A stretch of 64,000 nt of DNA. Origin: PGYR01 sp048267165. GTDB lineage: Bacteria > Bacteroidota > Ignavibacteria > Kapaibacteriales > UBA2268. Both the position numbers and the translations under genes were made by a program. The notes beneath the pieces are model-generated. The model did no database searches. It was not told the DNA's origin and worked only from the letters and a program-made list of their open reading frames with translations. This document shows, piece after piece, positions 17,795 to 26,372 of this stretch. The first letter of the stretch is position 1. Every line of letters begins with the position of its first letter. The DNA lies in assembly GCA_048267165.1 (NCBI GenBank), contig JBLWYD010000005.1, forward strand, positions 57,260-121,259, in the 5' to 3' direction.

Positions 17795-19392
17795 TATTTT
17801 TTCTAGCTACTCAGCTTTTCGGGCGGGTAGTAGTCAATGAGATTCAATACGCTCCTGTCTCGCCTGAGCCAGAGTGGATAGAGCTATATAATACTAGCGA
17901 TGATGATATAGTATTCGAGAATTTCACCGTCACCGACAATGCTACTACAACTGACCCAATTACCCTAGAAATACCAGCTTACGGTTTCATAGTCATTACA
18001 GAGAAAAAAGCTGAGCTTCTGAAGCTTTACAATATTGACTCCAATTTAGTTATAGAATCTGACTTACCTACATTCAATAATACCGATGATTTGGTGCTGA
18101 TAGCTAATAACGGAATAGCTATTGACTCAGTACTATATGATTCAAGATGGGGGGTAAAAGGCAAGAGTTTAGAGAGACGAAAGTACTTCGATAATAGTAA
18201 CGACGCCACTAATTGGGGGGCCTCGGATACTACAGGTACTCCTGCAGCTATCAATAGTATTGCTGCTTATTATGATTTGTCTATCAGCGATGCAACTCTT
18301 GACCCAGCTGGTGTGAAGCTAATAATCGAAAACAAGGGAAATATAGAATCGCTGAAAGGTAAAATTGAGATATTGGTAAACGATATTTTGATAGAAGACT
18401 TGTCCCTCAGTCCCATACCTCCATCATCGGATATAGAAGTTTTCGTTGACTTTAGCACTTTTGGGTACGACCCAGAAGTCGAGGATAAACTAGAGTTGAT
18501 AATTCAATCGAGTGAAGATATAAACCTTAGAAATAACAGTTTTGATATTTATATACCGAAGACTACCTTAACGGGCGACGTATTGATAAATGAGATTATG
18601 TATAATGTAGATGATACTCACTTTGAGTTCATAGAGCTATACAATAACTCATCTGTAGATATTCAGATATCAAATTGGCACTTAGCTGATGATTTGGATT
18701 TGAAAAATAGTAGATACAATCAGATAGTAACTAATATCAATTTACTACCGAATGAGTATGCTATTATAGTTTGCGATGAAGCTGTTTATGATATAGTTGA
18801 TGAATCACTTTGGGATAAAATACTATTCACTAAAAAGAAATTCAGCTTGAATAATACAACAGACAATATAAAAATATACAATGAGCATAAGCTATTAATA
18901 GACTCTGTAGAATACTTTGATACTTGGCACGAAGACTATCTTAGCTCAACTAAGAATATAAGTTTGGAGAAAATCAGACCAAATCTAACCTCTAGTGATG
19001 AATCCAATTGGAAGACCTGTACTGATCCAAGTGGCTCAACAATACTAGCAAGTAATAGCTATAGTAATAACACAAACTCCGATAAGAATATTAGCGTAGT
19101 TCCTAATCCATTCGCTCCTATCTCATCTAATAAACCTTATGTGCTTATTGAGTACAAACTACCATTCGATAATGCTCTTTTAGACTGTGATATTTTCTAT
19201 CCGAATGGGAATTTGGCAGTTAATCTAGTTCAATCAAAATTTGTATCTAATTCGGGTACGCTTAGTTGGAATGGTCGTGATGGGGATAATAAGGTCTTGC
19301 CTATTGGCCCCTACATAGTAATGATAGAGGCCACAGATCAAGATTCGGGTGAGAGTGAAATACTGAAAGCAGTAATTGTACTTGCTCAGTAA
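17770..19392 (+). CDS. Secreted double lamin-tail-domain protein with FlgD-like C-terminus; non-AUG start proposed
   Basis: The open frame runs from the stop at 17746-17748 to 19392. No ATG, GTG or TTG occurs in it before TTG at 18091, which would cut away half a lamin-tail domain. From ATC at 17770 the product (540 residues) has a proper signal peptide (KNLSKYIVFFLATQLFG) and then VVVNEIQYAPVSPEPEWIEL, a textbook lamin-tail opening. GAGGA sits just before this ATC. A second lamin-tail domain begins at LINEIMYNVDDTHFEFIEL, and a FlgD/CHU_C-like Ig domain (ISVVPNPFAP ... SWNGRDGDNKVLPIGPYI) closes the chain, as in surface proteins of this phylum. The domains are clear; the start codon is inference. 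Confidence 0.75.
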   Translation: MKNLSKYIVFFLATQLFGRVVVNEIQYAPVSPEPEWIELYNTSDDDIVFENFTVTDNATTTDPITLEIPAYGFIVITEKKAELLKLYNIDSNLVIESDLPTFNNTDDLVLIANNGIAIDSVLYDSRWGVKGKSLERRKYFDNSNDATNWGASDTTGTPAAINSIAAYYDLSISDATLDPAGVKLIIENKGNIESLKGKIEILVNDILIEDLSLSPIPPSSDIEVFVDFSTFGYDPEVEDKLELIIQSSEDINLRNNSFDIYIPKTTLTGDVLINEIMYNVDDTHFEFIELYNNSSVDIQISNWHLADDLDLKNSRYNQIVTNINLLPNEYAIIVCDEAVYDIVDESLWDKILFTKKKFSLNNTTDNIKIYNEHKLLIDSVEYFDTWHEDYLSSTKNISLEKIRPNLTSSDESNWKTCTDPSGSTILASNSYSNNTNSDKNISVVPNPFAPISSNKPYVLIEYKLPFDNALLDCDIFYPNGNLAVNLVQSKFVSNSGTLSWNGRDGDNKVLPIGPYIVMIEATDQDSGESEILKAVIVLAQ

Positions 19393-19395
19393 AAA

Positions 19396-21648
19396 CTATT
19401 TATTGACTATCGCAAATTTTACAACTTGAGTACTTTCGTTAGTTGAAGACACGGCATAGAGCAAATATACCCCAGGTGAAGCAGCTTCACCTCTGTCATT
19501 TTTTCCATCCCAAGTAGTTTTACGGCTATTAACTTTCAGCGCTCTTACTAGTTCGCCATTAACTGTTACTATTCGTAAATCCGAATTTTCAGCTAATCCT
19601 TCTATTGTCATCAATCTATTTCTCTTAGTATCGAAAGGTTGCGGATATACTTTCAAGTCAAATTCCGCAACTGGCTTCACTGCGTTTGTTTGCACACTAT
19701 ATAGACCTTTGTCAGTACCAATATACATTTTACCAGAGTTCTCATCATAAGCTAATGCAAATAGGTCATTAGTCGGCAAAGGACTATTATCAGTAGTTAT
19801 AGTTCTAAGTACATTCTCGCCATCTGGGTCAACTACTATTAATCCATTTGCGGTTGCTATCCACTTATTGTCAAGAGCATCTACAACTATTTCCCTAACA
19901 TTCTGGTTTGCTAATGATCTTATATTTACGAATATGGGAGTTCCATTATTCATAACAGCACTCGGATTAATAACTCTGTTCACACCGCCAATAGTACCTA
20001 ACCAAAGTGTTCCTTGTTTATCGAATGCTAATGATTGTTGGTTATTATTGATTAAATCCGAATTGTTCGTAGTCAACATACCACAAACGTCATCCGATTT
20101 GTCCGAGAGTGTTCTCATCTCATTATAATAAGCTAGTCCAATTGCTGTCTCTGTTCCTGCGAATGTAACATCAGTACCAGAAGAAGCAACCCATTTTGTC
20201 CCGTTGAAATCAATAGCCGTCTTGTACATTTCTCTTCTATTAGAGCCAGCACAATTGAATAATGTCTCGTAGCTACCCGATGGAGTTCTAATAACAAATA
20301 ATGGACCAGAGCCACCATTACCCCAATTTACTATCCACATATTTCCGAATTCATCGTCAAAAACATCACCCGGAATGACGAAATTACCTGAGCCGGGTGT
20401 CCCTACTAATGGGCTATTTTCAGCGTCAATTTTCTCTATAGTGACGTCATCACCCGGAGGAATAAGGTACAAACCCCCACCATAAGTACTAGCGGTTATT
20501 GTGCCGTCTTTTAGTTCATTTACATTTATTACTTTGTTTGCAATAAATTCGGGGTTAGTATTTCTATTATAGTAATCCCATTTTCCATTCCTAAAACTCA
20601 TAACACCTTGATCAGTGAAATTACCAGTGCCTATCCATAGTGAGCCATCTTTTGATACGTGTATATGGGCTATACCGTTCGAAAGTGGTGAGTTTAGCTC
20701 TATAGAAAGTGTAGTGTCTTGTTTAGCTATTTTCAGTCCAGATTTAGACCCTAAATATACATCATCACTACTATCACTAAATTGAATATCGTTAATTGGG
20801 TCACTAATACTAGTCAATTGTACATCGTTCGGATAGTCTCGTATATCTTTCTCACGGAAGAAGTAAAGTTTGCCATTTTTGGTATCAAGTCCGAATATAT
20901 CCTTTGTTGGATATTCGAATACCGATTGTAGATTTTCTCCGTTCCAACTATATATTCGGTCACCAGAAGTAGCGTACAGTGAGTCATTTACCCATTCTAT
21001 ATCTAGTATATCTTCATCGTAGAATGTTTCCATAAATGTGATTGCTTTCCAATCACTTCTATTAGCAAGACTATTATCCAAGTCCGTATAAACAACGCCA
21101 CTAGATGTTGCCAACCAAATTTTGTTATCGTGTATTTTTATTGTTCTAGCTTCTGTACCTACATTCAGATCGCCAAATCGCTTTACGTCTTCTATAGTTA
21201 CATTATTCTTGTGGTCGAATACTACTAAACCAAAGCCACCAGCTATATATAGTTTATCACCATAAGGTAAAATACTGTTAATGTTTGGCTTTACGAACCC
21301 AGCATTCTGAATATCATATATTGCCTTCCATTCACCATTTTCATAAATATCGAAAACGCCGTCATTATAGCCCACAAATACTTTATCAGATTCTTGTTGG
21401 TGCGTTATATAACGTGCTTCTATTCGGCTCAGACCAGTAACGTTTGTGAATTGCTCTATTTCACCGCTATTCAAATCAGCGAAATATACACCACCACTAG
21501 TAGCGGCATATACTTTATTGCCATCTTGGTATAGGGAATTGACATTATACATAGATGTATATGCTTCCCAATTGGTGAGCTGTATCTCTTGTGAGAAAAG
21601 GTTAATTGCACATAAGGAAACAATTAGTAATGTTAATATTCTAAACAT
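19396..21648 (-). CDS. porZ: PorZ-like beta-propeller protein (type IX secretion accessory) with C-terminal sorting-like domain
   Basis: 750 residues: signal peptide (MFRILTLLIVSLCAINLFSQ), two seven-bladed-type propellers built of two-component-regulator-propeller repeats (blades such as KVYAATSGGVYFADL, KIWLATSSGVVYTDL, TLWLGTIGGVNRV, KWIATANGLIVV, KMYIGTDKGLYSV), then a C-terminal domain FDLKVYPQPFDTKRNRLMTI ... WDGKNDRGEAASPGVYLLYA. This order and length match PorZ, which delivers anionic LPS to the T9SS attachment complex in Bacteroidota. Other propeller proteins share the fold, so the name is probable rather than certain. It ends 3 bp from the convergent lamin-tail gene. Confidence 0.72.
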   Translation of the reverse strand: MFRILTLLIVSLCAINLFSQEIQLTNWEAYTSMYNVNSLYQDGNKVYAATSGGVYFADLNSGEIEQFTNVTGLSRIEARYITHQQESDKVFVGYNDGVFDIYENGEWKAIYDIQNAGFVKPNINSILPYGDKLYIAGGFGLVVFDHKNNVTIEDVKRFGDLNVGTEARTIKIHDNKIWLATSSGVVYTDLDNSLANRSDWKAITFMETFYDEDILDIEWVNDSLYATSGDRIYSWNGENLQSVFEYPTKDIFGLDTKNGKLYFFREKDIRDYPNDVQLTSISDPINDIQFSDSSDDVYLGSKSGLKIAKQDTTLSIELNSPLSNGIAHIHVSKDGSLWIGTGNFTDQGVMSFRNGKWDYYNRNTNPEFIANKVINVNELKDGTITASTYGGGLYLIPPGDDVTIEKIDAENSPLVGTPGSGNFVIPGDVFDDEFGNMWIVNWGNGGSGPLFVIRTPSGSYETLFNCAGSNRREMYKTAIDFNGTKWVASSGTDVTFAGTETAIGLAYYNEMRTLSDKSDDVCGMLTTNNSDLINNNQQSLAFDKQGTLWLGTIGGVNRVINPSAVMNNGTPIFVNIRSLANQNVREIVVDALDNKWIATANGLIVVDPDGENVLRTITTDNSPLPTNDLFALAYDENSGKMYIGTDKGLYSVQTNAVKPVAEFDLKVYPQPFDTKRNRLMTIEGLAENSDLRIVTVNGELVRALKVNSRKTTWDGKNDRGEAASPGVYLLYAVSSTNESTQVVKFAIVNK

Positions 21649-21704
21649 TATTTGACCACTCTTTTTATTATTATCTAAACCTTAGTAGCAACTATCTTAT
21701 AGTA

Positions 21705-22172
21705 CTAACCTTTTATTTGTTCTAAAATCGTAATCATATTCAAAGTAGTCTCTGCCGCTTCGAACCCTTTGTTGCCTTTGGCACCACCTGAACGAGCAAA
21801 TGCCTGCTCGGAAGTGTCAGTAGTTAGTAACCCAAAGCCAATAGGAACGCCTGTCTCTAGCATAGTATCAGTTATACCACGAGAGCAATCACCAGCCACG
21901 AAATCAAAATGTGGTGTTTCACCTCTGATTACACAACCCAAAGCAACTATACCGTCATACTTTTGGGTCTTAGCCAATGCGTTGCAAGTCAGAGCTATCT
22001 CGTAAGCTCCGTCAACAGTTACGACAGTTATATTCTCGTCGGATATACCAAATTTAGTTAGAGCTTCAATACTGCCAGAAAGTAACTTTTCTAGTATTAT
22101 TTCGTTCCAGTTTGTAGTTATTACGGCAATTCTGTAATTTTTGTTCACTTTTTTTGAAGATATTTTATTCAT
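21705..22172 (-). CDS. ribH: 6,7-dimethyl-8-ribityllumazine synthase
   Basis: 155 residues; joins 5-amino-6-ribitylaminouracil and dihydroxybutanone phosphate in riboflavin synthesis. Visible marks: the NWNEIILEKLLSGS opening, the VDGAYEIAL substrate loop, GCVIRGETPHFDFV with catalytic His88, and the GITDTMLETGVPIGFGLLTTD stretch. The protein assembles into pentamers or capsids. It stands alone and divergent from the FKBP gene. No FMN riboswitch is visible in the 94-bp spacer to the FKBP gene. Confidence 0.95.
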   Translation of the reverse strand: MNKISSKKVNKNYRIAVITTNWNEIILEKLLSGSIEALTKFGISDENITVVTVDGAYEIALTCNALAKTQKYDGIVALGCVIRGETPHFDFVAGDCSRGITDTMLETGVPIGFGLLTTDTSEQAFARSGGAKGNKGFEAAETTLNMITILEQIKG

Positions 22173-22207
22173 GCTGAATCTTTTTTAGTTAAAAGACATT
22201 ATTTATG

Positions 22208-22215
22208 TAAGTTTG
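22208..22215 (+). promoter_or_regulatory. Candidate Bacteroidota -7 element TAnnTTTG
   Basis: TAAGTTTG matches the Bacteroidota TAnnTTTG -7 consensus and lies 52 bp before the FKBP ATG. The -33 region (TTTTAG near 22184) is only a weak match. AAAGGA at 22255-22260 serves as the ribosome binding site. Confidence 0.4.
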
Positions 22216-22266
22216 TAACTTATAAAAAGTGAAAATAACATTTTATTAAATTTTAAAGGAATATTT

Positions 22267-22962
22267 ATGAAAATATTTAATTTACTAGTAGTTGGACTTG
22301 TATTTTTATCTCTAGCTTGTAGCGATACTAATGCTCAAGTTGAATTGAAAACAAAACAAGACTCACTAGCATACGCAATCGGTAATCAATGGGGTAAAAA
22401 CCTTAAAACTGATGACCTAATGTTGAATACAGTAATTATCAAACAAGGTATCGATGATTCATTCAAAGGTACTGCGAAGTTAACTGACGAACAAATTCAA
22501 GCTGTTTTGATGACTTTGCAATCTGAAATTCAAGAAAAAAGAATGAAACAACAACAAGAAGCTGCTTCAACTAACATCAAAAAAGCAGAAGATTTCTTAG
22601 CTGCTAACAAAACTAAAGAAGGCGTTAAAACTACTGCAAGTGGTTTACAATACAAAGTATTGACTGCTGGTACTGGTAAAAGCCCTCTAGCTACTGATAA
22701 AGTAGAAGTACACTACCACGGTACATTAACTGATGGTTCTGTATTCGATAGTTCTGTACAAAGAGGTGAGCCAATAACTTTCCCTCTTAACGGTGTTATA
22801 CCGGGTTGGACTGAAGGTCTTCAGTTGATGAAAGAAGGTGGTAAAGTTAGATTCTTTATCCCTCCTGCATTAGCTTATGGTGCACAAGGTTCTGGAGCTA
22901 TTGGCCCGAACGAAGTATTGATATTCGACGTAGATTTAATTACGGTTAACCCTACTAAGTAA
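22267..22962 (+). CDS. FKBP-type peptidyl-prolyl isomerase, lipoprotein (Mip/FkpA-like)
   Basis: 231 residues. Lipobox LSLAC puts the lipidated Cys at residue 18. The N-terminal dimerisation region (FKBP_N, about 25-120) contains the typical LAYAIGNQWGKNL start and a helix with EIQEKRMKQQQEA. The FKBP catalytic domain spans about 125-229 (VEVHYHGTLTDGSVFDSS, FPLNGVIPGWTEGLQLM, RFFIPPALAYGAQG). It catalyses prolyl cis-trans isomerisation and acts as a folding helper in the periplasm. Single gene with promoter element upstream and a strong terminator after it. Confidence 0.93.
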   Translation: MKIFNLLVVGLVFLSLACSDTNAQVELKTKQDSLAYAIGNQWGKNLKTDDLMLNTVIIKQGIDDSFKGTAKLTDEQIQAVLMTLQSEIQEKRMKQQQEAASTNIKKAEDFLAANKTKEGVKTTASGLQYKVLTAGTGKSPLATDKVEVHYHGTLTDGSVFDSSVQRGEPITFPLNGVIPGWTEGLQLMKEGGKVRFFIPPALAYGAQGSGAIGPNEVLIFDVDLITVNPTK

Positions 22963-22991
22963 TTATCAGTATTAATATGATATTTAAGGAA

Positions 22992-23023
22992 GAGCTACCA
23001 AAATTTTTGGTGGCTCTTTTTTT
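22992..23023 (+). terminator. Rho-independent terminator after the FKBP gene
   Basis: Stem GAGCTACCA (22992-23000) pairs with TGGTGGCTC (23008-23016) with one G-T pair across a 7-nt loop and is followed by seven T. Confidence 0.88.
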
Positions 23024-23395
23024 ATGTCTGAAATGGAATGGTGGTGACGTATTTTACAAATCACCTAATCCCCCAAACCTACACGTAAAACAGTCACTCT
23101 GAGCGTAGCGAAGAGTCCAGGAAAATTATTCTGAATCACTGATTATTTGGATTTAGGGATTTCACGGAGTTGATTGAATAAGAATTGTAGAGACGTATTG
23201 TTTATGATGACTAGTATTCAAGCCACAGAGTGGCTATATATCTGTAGCAAGCTAATCTAAAAAGATAATACCGCCTCATAGAGGTGGAATAAGTAGTGTT
23301 TTCAGTTTTGCCCTGATTCTTTCCCATTACCCCACCTATGCATTAACAACCCCACCACTAACCAAAAGCCGACTAATAGTCACCTTTTTTTCTAT
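23024..23395. other. Gene-free spacer with degenerate repeat fragments
   Basis: No coding potential seen. It carries GAGCGTAGCGAAGAGTC (from 23101), a fragment ATTCTGAATCACTGATTA (23128-23145) and GGATTTCACGGAGTTGATTG (from 23157). The last two recur with one change each on the other side of the LRR gene (25872 and 26053). They look like worn copies of dispersed intergenic repeats rather than genes. Confidence 0.5.
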
Positions 23396-25741
23396 TTACC
23401 AAGTAATTTTTGTACCTGGTAACCACTCTTCAACTTTTGCTTTTTCTTCTTCTGAAAAATTATTACCACTTAAATTTAAATATTCTAAGTTTTCTTTTAA
23501 GTCTTTGTATGTTTCTGGTAAACTAGTTAATTGATTGTCATTAAGATAAAGCCATTTTAAACTTTGAAGATTACCGAAACTTTCTGGTAAATTTCTTAGT
23601 TGATTATTCTGTAGATAAAGTTCATTTAAATTCTGTAGATTTCCGAAACTTTCTGGTAAACTAGTCAATTGATTACTATCTAAATACAAAGTTCTAACTT
23701 TCGTAAGATTTCCAAAACTCTCAGGCAAACTAGTTAATTTGTTATTTTCAACACTTAACCTTTCTAAATTTTGGAGGTTTCCAATACTTTCTGGTAAACT
23801 ACTTAAATTATTATAATAAAGGCAAAGCTCTTCTAAATTTTTGAGGTTACTGATACTCTCGGGCAAACTACTTAAATTATTGCCAATAAGCAAAAGCACA
23901 TCTAAATTCTGGAGTTTGTCTATGCTTTCAGGTAAACTATTTAATGGATTACCACTAAGGCTAAGTAATTTTAAATTCTGAAGATTACCGAAACTTTCTG
24001 GTAAACTACTTAATTGATTAGAATTAAGCCGAAGCTCCTCTAAATTCTGGAGATTACCAAAACTTTCTGGTAAACTAGATAATTTATTCTGTTCAAGACT
24101 AAGCTCTTGTAAATTCTGCAGATTACCGAAACTTTCAGGTAATCTACTTAATTGATTAGAACTAAGGAGTAGCACTTTTAAATTCTGAAGATTACCGAAA
24201 CTTTCTGGTAAACTACTTAATGGACTATTAACAAGATAAAGACTCTCTAATTTCTGTAGATTACTTATACAATTTGGAATTGTCTGTAATAATAGACCTG
24301 ATAAGTTTAAGTTATATAAACCTTCATCAGTTCGTAGGTTATTATTATCATATATTTCACCATCAATCTCACAAGTCCAATCTCCTTCTTTATAGTTTAC
24401 TTGCCTGCTTAAAACTCCGTCTCTATCAATTTGAATAACTCCTTCTTCTGGTATTCCGTTTGGAACAACAAATTCAATAAGATGATTTCCCCAAGTTTTA
24501 GTTTCTACTTCATTTCCATTTAATAATAGCTTATAGCCGGCTCTTTTTTGATGACCAAAATACTTACCTCTAATTTTTGATGTTTGCCCCATAGTGATGT
24601 AAAGAGTATTACTAGATATATATGGTGGTGGCATAACATTTTCTATAGTCACATCAATTGTTATATCACCAATATCATTAACTTGCCCTTTGTTAGGTGA
24701 AGTTGTAAAGTTGATAATAGTTGAACCATAAATATCAAACTGTGCTTCAATTTCTGATTCATTTGATTCTGGGGTTAGTAATTCAAATTCTCCCTCTGCG
24801 TTTGTTTTTGCTGAGTTTTGGAATCTGTAAGTTATTCCTTTTTGAACAACGTTTGCTCCTTCAATTGGGTTACCTGAATTATCGACTACTCTCCCGACAA
24901 TCTTAGAAGTCTCATTATAAGGTCTATCCCAGTTCCATTGGGTGAAGTGGCTAACCTCAGCTGTGTATAATCCATTATCAAGTTTGCCAATTCCTTCTTC
25001 TATCCACTTTGCTTTATCTTCATCGTAATGCCACATTGGTATAGTAGCGGGTGAGTTCTGTGGGGCTTTAATCTTGATAATTGCGGTAACACCTTCAGCT
25101 AGCTGAACTGGTTCACCAGATTTCACTTTTAAGACAACATCAATAAATCCGAAAGATTCGATTGCTGTTTCAGTTCCATTTTCTCTAGTTCCTCTAAATT
25201 CACCAGGGAATGCATCTAAAAATTCATCTTCACTTGTTAGAAATGCAGTTACCTCAGCAAAAACATCTTCTTCCACTGGTCCGCCATCAGAATAAACAAA
25301 TCCACCCGGCTTAATTTCGACTGAGAAATCTTTACCTTCGATTTTTCCGCCATCGCTATTCATCTTTTCTGTTTTATCAATCGGAAATAAACTTGCGTCT
25401 ATTCTATTCGGCAAATCTTCTTTAATATCAGCCAGTTTTTGAGTGGAGGCATATCCCGATTTCTGAAACCAAATTCTTTTATTAGCTCCAGCAGAGAGGG
25501 TATTCAATTGATAACCTCCATCAGAGCCAGTTGTGGCCTTTTCCTCTCCAAAAAATACTGTAACACCTGCAAGTGGGTTGCCAGACTTATCTTTTACAAA
25601 GCCAACTAGTTTTGCGGTGCCATAAGTTTCCGTAATTACTTTAGGTGTGTATTCATTTCCAGGTGAAACTATATCGCTTTCATCATCTTTACAAGAACTT
25701 ATCACAAGTATAAACAGGAGTAGAAATAGTATTTTTTTCAT
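23396..25741 (-). CDS. LRR lipoprotein with carboxypeptidase-regulatory-like and IPT domains
   Basis: 781 residues. Lipobox VISSC at about residue 17 suggests a surface or outer-membrane lipoprotein. Domains in order: a regulatory-like beta domain (KLVGFVKDKSGNPLAGVTVF, about 47-110), a beta region with WHYDEDKAKWIEEGIGKLDNG, a second regulatory-like domain (KIVGRVVDNSGNPIEGANVV), an IPT/TIG-like domain (about 370-455), then from residue 495 eleven 23-residue LRRs of consensus LQNLxxLxLxxNxLSSLPESFGN and a capping repeat. The LRRs are the Leu-Pro-rich bacterial type used in binding. There is no T9SS domain. The flanking spacers hold related repeats, hinting at a recently acquired or rearranged locus. 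Confidence 0.85.
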   Translation of the reverse strand: MKKILFLLLFILVISSCKDDESDIVSPGNEYTPKVITETYGTAKLVGFVKDKSGNPLAGVTVFFGEEKATTGSDGGYQLNTLSAGANKRIWFQKSGYASTQKLADIKEDLPNRIDASLFPIDKTEKMNSDGGKIEGKDFSVEIKPGGFVYSDGGPVEEDVFAEVTAFLTSEDEFLDAFPGEFRGTRENGTETAIESFGFIDVVLKVKSGEPVQLAEGVTAIIKIKAPQNSPATIPMWHYDEDKAKWIEEGIGKLDNGLYTAEVSHFTQWNWDRPYNETSKIVGRVVDNSGNPIEGANVVQKGITYRFQNSAKTNAEGEFELLTPESNESEIEAQFDIYGSTIINFTTSPNKGQVNDIGDITIDVTIENVMPPPYISSNTLYITMGQTSKIRGKYFGHQKRAGYKLLLNGNEVETKTWGNHLIEFVVPNGIPEEGVIQIDRDGVLSRQVNYKEGDWTCEIDGEIYDNNNLRTDEGLYNLNLSGLLLQTIPNCISNLQKLESLYLVNSPLSSLPESFGNLQNLKVLLLSSNQLSRLPESFGNLQNLQELSLEQNKLSSLPESFGNLQNLEELRLNSNQLSSLPESFGNLQNLKLLSLSGNPLNSLPESIDKLQNLDVLLLIGNNLSSLPESISNLKNLEELCLYYNNLSSLPESIGNLQNLERLSVENNKLTSLPESFGNLTKVRTLYLDSNQLTSLPESFGNLQNLNELYLQNNQLRNLPESFGNLQSLKWLYLNDNQLTSLPETYKDLKENLEYLNLSGNNFSEEEKAKVEEWLPGTKITW
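23501..24259 (-). repeat. Eleven 69-bp tandem repeats encoding LRR units
   Basis: Each 69-bp unit encodes 23 residues. Several neighbouring units share long identical DNA tracts around codons for LPESFGNLQNL, so the array probably grew by recent duplication and may vary in copy number between strains. Confidence 0.85.
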
Positions 25742-25995
25742 CTTTAACTCAAAATTGTTGTTTACGAACTGAATAAATTAGTGATAATTCTTGGATATAA
25801 AAACTCTAAATGTAAAATCGAAGGATTGTATTTCGTTTCATTATAGAGTTTTATGTGTGTTTTGGTTTGAAATTCTGAATCACGGATTAGTAGGATAGTT
25901 TGTCAGAACAGGATTGCAGGATGATTAAGATTGTTATGATGATTTCTTGTATTGCCATAATTTTAATTGACGGATAAGAGAGACTTCAATGTAAG

Positions 25996-26016
25996 TCCTC
26001 CCTTTTCAAGGGAGGA
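25996..26016. repeat. Inverted repeat TCCTCCC-N7-GGGAGGA
   Basis: Seven-base perfect arms (25996-26002 and 26010-26016) around TTTTCAA. No T-run follows, so it is more like a REP-type palindrome than a terminator. Confidence 0.6.
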
Positions 26017-26313
26017 TTTCCTGCTTTCAGCTGGACAGGTAGGTGGGTTTGAGGATTTCACGGATTTGATTGACTTTATTATCTAAATCAGAATTTACAG
26101 GAAAAAGAATTGCCGTCGGTTTTAACCAACGGATTAATATTTAACAACAATACCTATTTGCTTTTCAATCCATACTATATCGCCCTGCTGGGGCTTTTTG
26201 AGTTATTTCGATACCAATGGCTACAGATATTTATCCCCGCAGGGGGCTGAATGAAGCTATTCTCCGTCAGTCTGAATGAACGCCGTAGGAGTAGAATAGC
26301 AATAAATGCACAC

Positions 26314-26342
26314 AAAAAAAGGAACTGATTACTCAGCTCCTT
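26314..26342 (-). terminator. Rho-independent terminator of the minus-strand operon
   Basis: On the minus strand GGAGCTGA pairs with TCAGTTCC (26333-26340 with 26321-26328, one G-T pair), loop GTAA, followed by seven T. It ends the operon that starts at 30321. Confidence 0.85.
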
Positions 26343-26372
26343 CTCTATTCAAATTTCTTTTTAATGTTGGTG

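Larger units (their letters stand above)
25742..26372. other. 631-bp gene-free spacer rich in repeat remnants
   Basis: No convincing gene on either strand. It includes ATTCTGAATCACGGATTA (25872-25889), CAGGATTGCAGGATGATT, an inverted repeat at 25996-26016, GGATTTCACGGATTTGATTG (from 26053), and the tracts GCCCTGCTGGGGCTTT and CCCCGCAGGGGGCTGAATGA near 26180-26255, all in the style of dispersed intergenic repeats of Bacteroidota. A terminator lies at its 3' side. Confidence 0.55.

Noticed and set aside
18091..19392. Starting the lamin-tail protein at TTG 18091
   Set aside because: That codon encodes an internal Leu of the first lamin-tail domain (DDLVLIANNG), and the signal peptide would be lost.
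23501..24259. Regular 69-bp repeats considered as a CRISPR array
   Set aside because: The repeats stay in frame, encode canonical LRR units and have no unique spacers.
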